Shown here: one piece after another, positions 7,692 to 16,274 of the stretch
Layout: each line of letters starts with the position of its first letter
How positions within the stretch are numbered: the stretch's first letter is position 1
Source of the DNA: CAYHHI01 sp964356335
GTDB lineage: Bacteria; Arandabacterota; Arandabacteria; Arandabacterales; Arandabacteraceae
Direction of reading: 5' to 3'
Length of the DNA: 64,000 bases
Assembly (NCBI GenBank): GCA_964356335.1
Contig: CAYHHI010000003.1
Location: 61,814 to 125,813, forward strand
Translations under genes and position numbers: made by a program
The notes under the pieces: generated by a model
Database searches by the model: none
Told to the model about the DNA's origin: nothing
The model's input: the letters and a program-made list of their open reading frames with translations, nothing else

Positions 7692-8072
7692 GTGGTGCGC
7701 GACTTGCAGAGAATAAGCGCCCAGAACCTCAAGACACTCCACGCAAACCTCAGGCACGCTCCGCGCGATAAGGCACTTGTCATAGTCCACATGGGAACCT
7801 GCGGCATCGCCTCGGGTGCCCAGGAAGTTCTTGACGCCGTCGTCGGCGCCGCCAACGAGATGGGCTCGGCTGGCGTGAAGATAAAGACCACGGGATGTGC
7901 TGGATTCTGCTCGCGCGAGCCCATGATGACGGTGGAACTCGCCGGCGCGCCGCCAGTCAAGTACTGTGATCTCAATGCTGCCAAGGCGCGAAAAATATAT
8001 TCCGAGCATGTGCTGGGTGGCAGGCCAGTCGGTGAATATGCTCTTGGTGTTGGTTGCGAAAGCACCTACTGA
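7692..8072 (+). CDS. Thioredoxin-like [2Fe-2S] ferredoxin
   Basis: 126 aa from GTG (tandem GTGs at 7692/7695; the start is uncertain and the SD weak). The core IVHMGTCGIASGAQEVLDAV and KTTGCAGFCSREPMMTVE carries the Cys pattern of the thioredoxin-like [2Fe-2S] domain found alone or at the N-terminus of HydB/NuoF, and small stand-alone copies sit next to HydABC genes. The first group has only one Cys, so cluster ligation by C-x3-C plus two others is incomplete and would need checking. Probably passes electrons inside the NuoEFG-like module. Confidence 0.75.
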   Translation: MVRDLQRISAQNLKTLHANLRHAPRDKALVIVHMGTCGIASGAQEVLDAVVGAANEMGSAGVKIKTTGCAGFCSREPMMTVELAGAPPVKYCDLNAAKARKIYSEHVLGGRPVGEYALGVGCESTY

Positions 8073-8100
8073 GGTCTTGCAAGGTTAGAGGGGCCATCTC

Positions 8101-8982
8101 TTGACTGAACTCGCAGTTCTCATTTTCGAGCGCAACGCAGCGCGACAAGCCGAACTCGAGAAGGGGCTTCAATCCGCTGGCTACGCCATAAAGACCGTTG
8201 GCGATGCGACCTCCCTGCTTGCCGAGGTATCCAACCGCCCCCCGAGTCTCGTAATTCTGGATCTGGATCTCCCGCATGGCGAGGGAATGTCGCTCCTTAA
8301 GACCGTGCACGATATCGCCCTGGGGATGCCGGTGGTGACGGAGACCATAGAGCCCACGGTGGAAGGTGCAGTCGAGGCCATGCGTCGTGGGGCATACAAC
8401 TACATCTCGAAATTCGGCCCCATCTCACATGCGGTCACAATTGTCGGTCACGCCCTTGAGAAAGAGCGCATGGAGGTTGAGACGCGGCAGAAGGCTCGCG
8501 AGCGAAAGATACGGACCTTCGACAACCCGGGGAGCCTCGCCGCGATCGATGAGATTCTATCCAGGCAGCATTACTCTGATGCGATGCTTATCTCCTATCT
8601 TCAGGATATCCAGAAAGACCTTCGCTATCTTCCGCAGGATGCCCTTCGGTTCGTGGCGCGGCGCGTCAATGTCTCGCTGCCCAGGCTGTATGGGATCGCG
8701 ACTTTCTACAAGACCTTCAGCCTCCGTCCCAGGGGCAGACACATGGTGCATGTGTGTCTCGGGACGGCGTGCCACGTGAGGGGAGGCGGCAAACTGCTTG
8801 AGAGCTTTGAGCGTCTGCTGGGTGTTCCCGCAGGCGAGACCACCTACGACGATCGCTTCTCGCTTGAATCGGTGCGATGCGTCGGATGTTGCGGCCTCGC
8901 GCCGGTCTTCATGGTAGACGGGCACTTCTATGGGAAGATGACCCAGGAGAAGATTCCGCAGGTGATAAGCCGTTATGAGTGA
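8101..8982 (+). CDS. nuoE: Receiver domain-NuoE (24 kDa) fusion protein
   Basis: 293 aa from TTG. Residues 1-125 form a response-regulator receiver fold with Asp54 in LVILDLDLP and Lys104 in YNYISKFG, but the usual N-terminal acidic pair is replaced by FERN, so Mg2+ binding and phosphorylation are doubtful. Residues about 140-293 are a complete NuoE/HydC-like [2Fe-2S] domain: YLQDIQKDLRYLP, YGIATFYKTF, then ligands Cys219, Cys224, Cys260 and Cys264 in HVCLGTACHVRGG and CVGCCGLAP. This subunit would pass electrons between NADH-FMN in NuoF and the Fe-S chain. Its stop overlaps the first unit of a 40-bp tandem repeat that leads into nuoF. Confidence 0.85.
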   Translation: MTELAVLIFERNAARQAELEKGLQSAGYAIKTVGDATSLLAEVSNRPPSLVILDLDLPHGEGMSLLKTVHDIALGMPVVTETIEPTVEGAVEAMRRGAYNYISKFGPISHAVTIVGHALEKERMEVETRQKARERKIRTFDNPGSLAAIDEILSRQHYSDAMLISYLQDIQKDLRYLPQDALRFVARRVNVSLPRLYGIATFYKTFSLRPRGRHMVHVCLGTACHVRGGGKLLESFERLLGVPAGETTYDDRFSLESVRCVGCCGLAPVFMVDGHFYGKMTQEKIPQVISRYE

Positions 8983-9103
8983 CGAGCGAGAATCACAACG
9001 GGTGATAAGCCATTGTGAGTGACAGGGGAGAGGCAACTGTGGTCATAAGCCGTTATGAGTGACAGGGGAGAATCACCGCAGGTCATGAGCCGCTATGAGT
9101 GAG
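8961..9103 (+). repeat. 40-bp tandem repeat at the nuoE-nuoF junction
   Basis: A segment containing ATAAGC-CGTTATGAGTGA recurs with an exact 40-bp period at 8961, 9001, 9041 and 9081 (3.6 copies). Unit 1 holds the nuoE-like stop and unit 4 holds the ATG (9095) of nuoF. Each unit contains an ATGAGTGA or GTGAGTGA overlap, so the repeat duplicates a start/stop coupling site. Divergence between units is a few bases, so the expansion is fairly recent. Confidence 0.85.
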
Positions 9104-10918
9104 CACAAAGAACAGGTCCATCGGAAAGTCGGCGTGTGCTACGGCACCTCGTGTGTGGCGGGTGGCGCCCGCGAAGTATTCGAGGCTTTCGAGCGGCACA
9201 TCCGTCAACATGAGATTCCTTCCGAGGTCACGCTCGCCAAGGGCAAGTGCAGCGCCTATTGTCACCTGGGACCTGTCGTTACCATTGAGTCTGACGGAAC
9301 CGTTTATGGGAAAGTGACTCCTCGAGATGTTGACGAGATCGTGACTAAGCACCTGGCCGGCGGCCGTGTCGTGGAGCGGCTCGTCGTCCGTGCCGAGCCG
9401 GGGCTCGACTCGATGCCGGCGCTCGCCGAGACGGGCTTCTTCAAGAATCAGGTGCTGATCGCCATGCGCAACCGTGGGCGGATCGATGCCGAGAGCATCG
9501 AGGATTATATCGCCAACGATGGTTATCTCGCCCTGGCCAAGGCCCTGACCGAGATGAAGCCCGAGGAGATCCTGGGTGAGGTCAAGGTGTCGGGCCTGCG
9601 CGGCAGGGGCGGAGCCGGTTTCCCGACGGGAGTGAAGTGGGAGATCTGCCGCAATTCGCCGGGGCCCAGCGGCAAGTACGTCATATGCAATGCCGACGAG
9701 GGCGATCCCGGCGCCTTCATGGACCGGAGCCTCCTGGAATCCGATCCCCACGCGGTGATAGAGGGGATGGCAATCGGAGCGAGGGCGATAGGGGCCGATT
9801 GCGGTTATGTCTATGTGCGCGAAGAGTACCCACTCGCGTGTGAGCGGGTCACCAAGGCGATAGAGGTGGCCCGCAGTCATGGTCTTTTGGGCAAGAATAT
9901 CTTGGGCACGGATTTCTCGTTCGACATAAGTGTGGTGCGCGGTGCGGGTGCCTTCGTCTGCGGCGAAGAGACCGCACTCATGGCTTCGATCGAAGGCAAG
10001 GAGGGCAGACCCAGACCCAGGCCGCCATTCCCAGCTCAGAAGGGTCTCTGGGGCAAGCCCACCAACATCAATAACGTCGAGACCTGGGCCAATGTGCCGC
10101 CCGTCATCCTGCAGGGTGGTGCCTGGTATGCATCGCTCGGCACCGAGAAGAGCAAGGGGACCAAGGTCTTCTCGCTCGTGGGCAAGGTCAAGAACACAGG
10201 GCTTATCGAAGTCGAGATGGGGACAACGCTGCGGCAGATAGTCTATGACATCGGCGGCGGAGTCCTCAAAGACAAACGTCTCAAGGCTGTCCAGACCGGA
10301 GGGCCCTCGGGCGGCTGCATCCCTGCGGCATTGATGGATCTTCCGGTTGACTATGAGGAGCTCAGCAAGGCCGGTTCGATCATGGGCTCGGGCGGACTGA
10401 TCGTCATGGACGATGAAACCTGCATGGTCGATGTGGCTCATTACTTCGTGAGCTTCCTCGAGGAAGAATCCTGCGGCAAGTGCACGCCTTGCAGGGAAGG
10501 TATTACCAGGATGCGGGAGATCCTCGGGCGGATAGTGAAGGGTGAGGGCAAGCGCGGGGATCTCGAGCTTCTCGAGAGCCTCGGCAAAGTCATAAAGGAG
10601 ACGTCGCTCTGCGGGCTTGGTGCGACTTCGCCCAATCCGGTCTTGACGACTCTCAAATACTTCCGGGACGAATATGAAGCGCACATATTCAAGAAACGCT
10701 GCCCGGCCAAGGTATGTAAGGCCCTGATAGTTTATCGGGTCGTTCCCGAGAAATGCACCGGCTGCCAGAGATGTGTGAAGGCCTGTCCTGTCCAGGCGAT
10801 CGCGGGCCCTCGGTCGCAGCCTCATAATCTCGATCTCGCAAAGTGCATCAAGTGTGGTGCGTGCTACGAGGTATGCAAGTTTGATGCGATCGCGGGCGAC
10901 GCGATTTACGTGGAGTGA
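9095..10918 (+). CDS. nuoF: NuoF/HydB-like NADH-binding flavoprotein with ferredoxin tail
   Basis: 607 aa. Order: thioredoxin-like [2Fe-2S] domain (about 10-95; CYGTSC and CSAYCHLGP); FMN/NADH core with GLRGRGGAGFPTG, NADEGDPGAF and GAGAFVCGEETALMASIEG (about 170-440); [4Fe-4S] site ESCGKCTPCREG plus a distal Cys in SLCGLG; and a C-terminal 2x[4Fe-4S] ferredoxin (CTGCQRCVKACP, CIKCGACYEVC). This is the long HydB/BamH-like architecture of bifurcating hydrogenases and related enzymes rather than respiratory NuoF. It oxidises or reduces NAD(H) and is expected to exchange electrons with the HdrA modules encoded downstream. The next gene starts 4 bp after the stop. Confidence 0.92.
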   Translation: MSEHKEQVHRKVGVCYGTSCVAGGAREVFEAFERHIRQHEIPSEVTLAKGKCSAYCHLGPVVTIESDGTVYGKVTPRDVDEIVTKHLAGGRVVERLVVRAEPGLDSMPALAETGFFKNQVLIAMRNRGRIDAESIEDYIANDGYLALAKALTEMKPEEILGEVKVSGLRGRGGAGFPTGVKWEICRNSPGPSGKYVICNADEGDPGAFMDRSLLESDPHAVIEGMAIGARAIGADCGYVYVREEYPLACERVTKAIEVARSHGLLGKNILGTDFSFDISVVRGAGAFVCGEETALMASIEGKEGRPRPRPPFPAQKGLWGKPTNINNVETWANVPPVILQGGAWYASLGTEKSKGTKVFSLVGKVKNTGLIEVEMGTTLRQIVYDIGGGVLKDKRLKAVQTGGPSGGCIPAALMDLPVDYEELSKAGSIMGSGGLIVMDDETCMVDVAHYFVSFLEEESCGKCTPCREGITRMREILGRIVKGEGKRGDLELLESLGKVIKETSLCGLGATSPNPVLTTLKYFRDEYEAHIFKKRCPAKVCKALIVYRVVPEKCTGCQRCVKACPVQAIAGPRSQPHNLDLAKCIKCGACYEVCKFDAIAGDAIYVE

Positions 10919-10921
10919 GCC

Positions 10922-11572
10922 ATGGCATCTGACATCCTCAGCTTGATTCTCAATGGCAAGAAGCGCAAAGCCAAGAAGGGCCAGAGCCTGCTCGAGGCCG
11001 CGAGGGACAGCGGCATAAAGATACCGACCCTGTGTTACCATGAAGCTCTGGAGCCCGTCGGTTCATGCAGACTCTGCGTGGCTGAGGTAACCCAGGGTGG
11101 CAGGACGCGGACCATGGCATCATGTGTGACCCCCGCCGAGGAGGGCATGGTGGTCGAGACAGAGACACCGTCGATCGCCGAGGAACGACGAATGATCATA
11201 AGACTCCTCCTCGCCAGGTGTCCCAACATAGAAGTGATAAAGCGCATGGCCAAGGATCTCGGCGTCAAGTCCAGTCCTTTCCCCAAATCAGATGAGGATT
11301 GCTTCCTCTGCGGCATGTGCGTCAGGGCTTGCGCTGAAATCGTGGGGGTAGGTGCGATTGGCTTTGCATACCGTGGCCCCAAGAGCGAGGTGCTGCCGCC
11401 CTTTGGCCAGGAGTCAAACGTCTGCATAGGATGCGGAACGTGCACGACGATCTGTCCGGCGCGGACCTTCGATCTGGCGAAGGTCTTCGCTCGGAGGAGC
11501 ATGCACAAGATTGGAAGCGCGCGCGAGGTCTTGAGGTGCACCATCTGTGAAGATCACTACTCGGGCAAGTAG
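10922..11572 (+). CDS. Short NuoG/HydA N-terminal-like Fe-S subunit
   Basis: 216 aa. A ferredoxin-type [2Fe-2S] domain comes first (GQSLLEAARDSGIKIPTLCY, GSCRLCVAEV and a later Cys), followed by two [4Fe-4S] motifs (CFLCGMCVRAC and CIGCGTCTTIC). It stops before any H-cluster or molybdopterin domain, as in BamI-like or HoxU-like small subunits. A final CTIC pair lies near the C-terminus. It should relay electrons between NuoF and the Hdr part. Confidence 0.85.
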   Translation: MASDILSLILNGKKRKAKKGQSLLEAARDSGIKIPTLCYHEALEPVGSCRLCVAEVTQGGRTRTMASCVTPAEEGMVVETETPSIAEERRMIIRLLLARCPNIEVIKRMAKDLGVKSSPFPKSDEDCFLCGMCVRACAEIVGVGAIGFAYRGPKSEVLPPFGQESNVCIGCGTCTTICPARTFDLAKVFARRSMHKIGSAREVLRCTICEDHYSGK

Positions 11573-11594
11573 AAGTAGGCAAAGCGGAGACAAG

Positions 11595-13271
11595 ATGCAT
11601 CGAAAGGCATGCGGGGAGGAAGTAACAAGCCCCAAGGTCGCCGTAATTCTATGCGAATGCGGGGGCGAGCTCTCCGAGCTCGTCCAGATGGACGCTCTCA
11701 TCCGAAGCGTGAAGGCCAACGCGAGGGTAAGCCTCGTTAAGAGCGGATCGTACCCTTGCTCCAAGACGGAGATCGAAAAGATAGGTGCGGCAATCGCCAA
11801 GCAGAAGGCCGACCGCGTGGTGGTTGCAGGCTGTAGCGAGCGCTTGTTCGGCAAATTCTTCAGGACGGAGCTCGCGCGTTTCGGCATCCATCCCTCCCTC
11901 ATCGAATTCGCAGACATAAAGGCCCACAGTGCGGTGGTTCAGAAGGGAGCTAAGCGGGCTGCAACTGAGAAAGCGGTGAGGTTGATTGGGGCAGCTCTGG
12001 CCATGGTAGCAGGTACTCCCAAAGTGGATAAGGTAGAGGTTGCCGTGCTGCCCGTTTGCGCGGTAATCGGAGGGGGTGTCACCGGCATCTCAGCCGCTGT
12101 GGCACTTGCCGCAAGAGGTGTGAAGGTGGTCCTCATCGAGAAAAAAGAGAAAGTTGGAGGGCTCCTCAACGATCTCAACATCGTTTATCCTGCTTATCTT
12201 CCTTCGATAGAATTTGTCGATGCCAAACGCAAGGAGCTCGAGGCAAGCGGGGTAGAGGTCATGACAGGAACCGCGCCTGTTTCCATCAAGGGCCATGTGG
12301 GGAACTTCGAGATCGAGCTCGCCAATGGAAGCAGGGTCAGCGCGGGTGCGATCATTGTGGCAACGGGAGCCAATCTTCTTGTTCCTGAGCGCCTGTTTGG
12401 CTATGGGACGAACAAGCAAGTTATCACCCAGATGGACCTTGAAGCCATCTTGAAGCGGGGCGACAACCCTGGGTCCAACATTGTCATGATCCAGTGTGCG
12501 GGTTCGCGCAACGAAGAAAGACCGTACTGTTCCCGCGTGTGCTGCACGGCCTCGGTCGTCAACACGATTTTCATGAAGCAGAAGTTTCCGAATACCAAGA
12601 TCACGGTGTTGTCCAGGGGTTTTGCCGAGTATGCAGGCGACCTTGACAAGGCACGGCAGATGGGCGTTGAGATAATCAGGTACAGGCCCGAGCGCCCCCC
12701 TGTGGTCAAGGACAAGACAGTTGAGGTTTATGATGAGATCTCCGAGATGGAGGCCCACATCCCGTTCGATCTCGTGGTGCTCGCGGTGCCAATGGTGCCT
12801 GTGGAGGCTACCAGAGATCTTGCGCGCCTCCTCAAGATGCCGATCGATCGTTTTGGTTTCATGATCGAACCGCACCTTAAGGTCAGGCCTGAGGAGTTCG
12901 CTCCGCGGGGCATCTTTGTCGCGGGGTGCGCGCACTGGCCCTCGACAGTTACCGAGTCAATCGTACAAGCCTATAGCGCGGCCTCGAGAGCCTTCGATCT
13001 AATAAACGCGGGGAAGGTCGTGCGAGACGCTTTCACTGCGAGGATCGAAAAAGAGTTCTGCAGAGGCTGCGGTCGGTGCAGCGAAGTCTGCCAGCATGGT
13101 GCGATCGATCTTGTCGTGGCCGAAGACGGGCTCAAACGAGCGGAGATCATTCCGATTCAATGCACGGGCTGTGGGGTTTGTGTTTCGGTGTGCCCGTCAG
13201 GCGCAGCTATGCTTGCGTACACATCATCGGAGCAGACAGACGAGATCGTCGCTGCAATAACGGGGGCTTAA
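11595..13271 (+). CDS. hdrA: HdrA-like FAD/Fe-S protein, copy 1
   Basis: About 558 aa from ATG 11595, chosen because an upstream in-frame ATG overlaps the previous gene and adds only basic residues. The HdrA-type N-terminal domain (VAVILCECGGELSELV, VVVAGCSERLF) is followed by a Rossmann FAD site GGGVTGISAAVALAARG, an HdrA core with ESIVQAYSAASRAFDL, CAGSRNEERPYCSRVCC, and two C-terminal [4Fe-4S] motifs (CRGCGRCSEVC, CTGCGVCVSVC). The cluster segment that reads FPTNDCSxC/UILAPK in copy 2 is replaced by YPAYLPSIEF, so this copy lacks that Fe-S site. HdrA flavins bifurcate electrons in known Hdr complexes. Confidence 0.88.
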   Translation: MHRKACGEEVTSPKVAVILCECGGELSELVQMDALIRSVKANARVSLVKSGSYPCSKTEIEKIGAAIAKQKADRVVVAGCSERLFGKFFRTELARFGIHPSLIEFADIKAHSAVVQKGAKRAATEKAVRLIGAALAMVAGTPKVDKVEVAVLPVCAVIGGGVTGISAAVALAARGVKVVLIEKKEKVGGLLNDLNIVYPAYLPSIEFVDAKRKELEASGVEVMTGTAPVSIKGHVGNFEIELANGSRVSAGAIIVATGANLLVPERLFGYGTNKQVITQMDLEAILKRGDNPGSNIVMIQCAGSRNEERPYCSRVCCTASVVNTIFMKQKFPNTKITVLSRGFAEYAGDLDKARQMGVEIIRYRPERPPVVKDKTVEVYDEISEMEAHIPFDLVVLAVPMVPVEATRDLARLLKMPIDRFGFMIEPHLKVRPEEFAPRGIFVAGCAHWPSTVTESIVQAYSAASRAFDLINAGKVVRDAFTARIEKEFCRGCGRCSEVCQHGAIDLVVAEDGLKRAEIIPIQCTGCGVCVSVCPSGAAMLAYTSSEQTDEIVAAITGA

Positions 13272-13284
13272 GACGAAGACGCGA

Positions 13285-13692
13285 ATAGCCATAGTCGCAT
13301 GCAAGTGGCATCCGCTGACGGCTATGGAGAATGCCGCAAAGGATGGCTTCTCCTACAGCCCGGATATCATGGCCGTCCCCGTGAAGTGCACAGGGGTTGT
13401 GACGGTGGCCTTCCTCTTGAAGCTCTTCGCCAAGGGCATTGAGGGGGTGCTCGTCTTGGGCTGCTCCGAAGGCGATTGCCATTACTACAATGGGGGCGAA
13501 CGCTGTAAGGATATCGTCGCAGAGACAAGGGAAATACTCGAGATTTCCGGCATAGCGGGCAAGAGGCTTGGGTTCCATCAGGTCACAAACAGCACTTCGC
13601 AGGAATTCGAAAAGGCGCTGAGAGATTACCTCAAGCAGTTTAAGAACTCGAAGACAGGGGGGAAACAGGTTGCTTCGGGAAGTGGTCGATAA
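13285..13692 (+). CDS. mvhD: MvhD/FrhD-like [2Fe-2S] subunit, copy 1, with unclear start
   Basis: The frame reads RIAIVACKWHPLTAMENAA and continues VPVKCTGVVTVAFLLKLFAKGI, VLVLGCSEGDCHYYNGG, the signature of the hydrogenase delta-subunit family that links HdrA to its electron donor. Family-like sequence extends upstream of the first ATG (13324) to about 13282, yet no ATG, GTG or TTG exists between the in-frame stop at 13258 and 13324. An ATA start at 13285 or 13291, or a mutated start with truncated product, must be considered. The usual CxWC/U motif is CKWH here. It overlaps the next gene by 23 bp. Confidence 0.7.
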   Translation: MAIVACKWHPLTAMENAAKDGFSYSPDIMAVPVKCTGVVTVAFLLKLFAKGIEGVLVLGCSEGDCHYYNGGERCKDIVAETREILEISGIAGKRLGFHQVTNSTSQEFEKALRDYLKQFKNSKTGGKQVASGSGR

Positions 13693-14809
13693 GACCAAAG
13701 CTTACTATTGTCTTGACTGCGGCGTATGTACCGGGAGCTGTCCCGTCTCGAGGCATGATCCGCTTTACTCTCCCAGGCTGACCGTGGAGAGGGCGCTGCT
13801 TCTCGGTGAAGAGGATGTGCTCTGTGACAAGCAGCTGTGGAGCTGCCTCACCTGCGGCACGTGCAACTTGAGGTGTCCTTCAACCGTTGACTACACGGCT
13901 TTCATGAGAAAGGCGAGAGCTGCCAGCCGCGAGATGGGCGAGACGGGCCTGTGCTCGCATGCCGAGAAGATCGGGGCGATTCTGGACCTCCAGATGCTTC
14001 CGGCCTACCGCAAGTCAACAGCTTGGCTTGGGCGCGGCGTGAAGACGCGCAAAAGGAGTGACACCTACTATTTTGCAGGCTGCCTGCCGTACCTCGACGT
14101 CGTCTTCCGCGAGATAGGGTTCGCAGGGAGTGCAATCGGGCGTTCGACGGTGATGCTCCTCAATCGCATCGGCATCGTCCCGGCTGTGAGTGAGGGCGAG
14201 GTCTGCTGCGGCCATGATGCCTACTGGACAGGAGAGGTAGAGAGCGTGCGTGAATTCGCCAGGCGCAACATGGCCGCCATCAGGGGTACCGGGGCGAAGC
14301 GAGTGGTCTTCTCGTGTCCCGAATGCTACTACATGTTCAAGCAGGCATACCCGACCCTCGTCGGAAAGCTTGGGTTTGAGCCGGTCTTCATTTTGAATCT
14401 CCTGGCGGAGAGGTTGGCAGGCGCAGAGCCCGGCGAGATCGAATTCGCTCCTGCGAAGATCAAGGTCACCTACCAGGACCCGTGCCGGCTGGCGAGGTAC
14501 GACGACATTACGAAAGAGCCCCGCGATCTCTTGCGCGCGGTCCCCGATCTCGAATTCGTGGAGATGAAGCGGACCGGCAGGGACGCTCTCTGCTGTGGTT
14601 CATCGAGCTGGATTAGCTGCTCTCGGGTCAATAAGAAGATCCAGGTAGAACGGCTTGGGGAGGCTGTGGCGACGGGTGCGCAAACGCTCGTCACGGCGTG
14701 TCCCAAGTGCAATATACATCTACGGTGTGCCTTGCGTGACCAGGACAGTTCGGGACAACTCGAAGTGACCGACCTGGTAACGCTTCTGGCCAAGTCTCTC
14801 GGAGGTTGA
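13670..14809 (+). CDS. HdrC-HdrB fused heterodisulfide reductase-like protein
   Basis: 379 aa from TTG. The N-terminal HdrC part has two [4Fe-4S] motifs, CLDCGVCTGSCPVSR and CLTCGTCNLRCPSTVD. The C-terminal HdrB part has two CCG domains: AGCLPYLD, EVCCGHDAYW, SCPECYYMF, and DPCRLARYDD, ALCCGSSSW, ACPKCNIHL. In methanogens HdrB reduces heterodisulfide with noncubane clusters; in BamD and bacterial HdrCB proteins the substrate differs. Soluble, no membrane anchor. It sits between an MvhD-like and an HdrA gene, the normal HdrABC-MvhD neighbourhood. Confidence 0.88.
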   Translation: MLREVVDKTKAYYCLDCGVCTGSCPVSRHDPLYSPRLTVERALLLGEEDVLCDKQLWSCLTCGTCNLRCPSTVDYTAFMRKARAASREMGETGLCSHAEKIGAILDLQMLPAYRKSTAWLGRGVKTRKRSDTYYFAGCLPYLDVVFREIGFAGSAIGRSTVMLLNRIGIVPAVSEGEVCCGHDAYWTGEVESVREFARRNMAAIRGTGAKRVVFSCPECYYMFKQAYPTLVGKLGFEPVFILNLLAERLAGAEPGEIEFAPAKIKVTYQDPCRLARYDDITKEPRDLLRAVPDLEFVEMKRTGRDALCCGSSSWISCSRVNKKIQVERLGEAVATGAQTLVTACPKCNIHLRCALRDQDSSGQLEVTDLVTLLAKSLGG

Positions 14810-14813
14810 CCAC

Positions 14814-16109
14814 GTGGAGGCTAAGGTTGCAGTTATTGGTGGGGGGATATCTGGCATTCAGGCCGCGCTTGACCTGGCGGAGATGGGGATCGAGGTTTAC
14901 CTCATCGAACGCAAGCCTGCAATAGGCGGCGTGATGGCGCGGCTGGATAAGACCTTCCCCACCAATGACTGTTCCATATGAATTCTGGCGCCCAAGATGC
15001 TGGATGCCGGTCGGCATCCTAAGATTAAGATGCTCGCTTATAGCGACGTCGAGGGGATGACCAGGAAGGGAGGAGGTTTCTCCCTGAAGGTGAGAAAGAA
15101 GGCGCGCTACGTCAAGGAAGATGTATGCAACGCTTGCGGCATGTGCGTTTCCAAGTGTCCCGGGAGTGCCCTTGATGACTTCGATATGAAACTCCGAAAG
15201 CGAAAGGCGATTTACCTCTATTTCTCCCAGGGAATTCCCGCCGTGATGACCATCGATCGGACGAGCTGCATCTATTTCACCAAGGGCAGATGCCGCACGT
15301 GCGAGAAATTCTGCGAGAAAGGTGCCATTGATTTCGAGATGCAGGACAAGATGCTTGACCTGGACGTTGGCTCGATCATAGTTGCCACGGGCCTTGATAT
15401 TCTTGAACCAACGGCACTGACTCAATACGGCTACGGCAGATTCAAAAACGTGATCACAGGCCTTCAGTATGAGAGACTCATAAATGCGACGGGGCCCACA
15501 GGAGGCCATCTCTTGAGGCCATCCGACCAGAAGCTCGCGAAGAGAGTTGCCTATGTGCAGTGCGTCGGCTCGCGTGATCTCGCCGGCTGCAGCTACTGCT
15601 CGAGCGTGTGCTGCATGTATTCGATCAAGGATGCCATGCTTTCACGGGAGCATGATCCCGAGTCCGAGTCGTACGTCTTCCATACCGATCTGAGAAACTT
15701 CAGCAAGTGGTTCCAGAACTATGAGAAGCGGGCAAGGGATGAGTACGGCGTTAATTTCGTGAGGGGACGCGTCGCCGAAATCGAAGAAGACTCGGATGCG
15801 AATCCTACCGTTTGGTATGAGGATACCAACCAGAGGAAGGTGGAAGCGCTCAAGGTTGAGATGGTTGTGCTTGCGACCGCTGCGATGCCGGCAATAGGGG
15901 CAAAGGATCTTGCCGGGATCCTGGGGGTCGCGACCGACGAGCACGGTTTCATCCGGACACGTGGTGAACATCCTGCTGATACCAACGTTCCTGGCATATA
16001 TGCTTGCGGTTTCTGCAAAGGGCCCTGCGATATTCCTGAAGCAGTGAGCCGTGCATCGGGAGCGGCCCAGCGCGCCGCATCCCGGGTGAGCAGGGTCGTG
16101 CCCGCGTGA
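14814..16109 (+). CDS. hdrA: HdrA-like selenoprotein, copy 2 (in-frame UGA at codon 56)
   Basis: 431 aa if UGA at 14979-14981 is read as selenocysteine. The frame opens at GTG 14814, 5 nt after the HdrCB stop, and reads VAVIGGGISGIQAALDLAEM, GGVMARLDKTFPTNDCSI, then UGA, ILAPKM. In HdrA families this position is Cys or Sec in the FPTNDCSxC/UILxPK motif; methanogen HdrA and BamE carry Sec there. A hairpin with a GGTC loop lies 21 nt downstream. The rest has CNACGMCVSKC, CIYFTKGRCRTCEKFC, CVGSRDLAGCSYCSSVCC and a C-terminal FAD-binding segment. A caller that treats TGA as stop would report a truncated gene from 14997. Confidence 0.9.
15002..15019 (+). promoter_or_regulatory. Bacterial SECIS candidate for the HdrA UGA
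   Basis: Perfect 7-bp stem GGATGCC/GGCATCC with tetraloop GGTC. The loop begins 27 nt after the UGA, inside the usual 16-37 nt range, and carries the GGU that SelB recognises in the E. coli fdhF element. It is fully inside the reading frame. Confidence 0.8.
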
Positions 16110-16274
16110 GGTGGTGTGGAGAGGGTGCGACTGGATGTGGAGCCTCGGGTGGGGAGCCTTGGGGGCCTTGGGATGAGGCTGGCGAAGGACGAGACCGGCC
16201 ACGGTGCGGTTGGGAGCTTGCGGTTGGGTGATGGCTGGGGGTGCGTGGACGTTTTGAATATGAGGTGAGACGGT

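Noticed and set aside
9083..11041. Very long minus-strand ORF (652 codons) opposite nuoF
   Set aside because: Antisense to a clear NuoF gene in a GC-rich codon pattern; its protein has no recognisable domain.
14979..14981. TGA as a true stop splitting hdrA into two genes
   Set aside because: The upstream part is a perfect HdrA N-terminus in the same frame, the site equals the known Cys/Sec position, and a GGU-loop hairpin follows.
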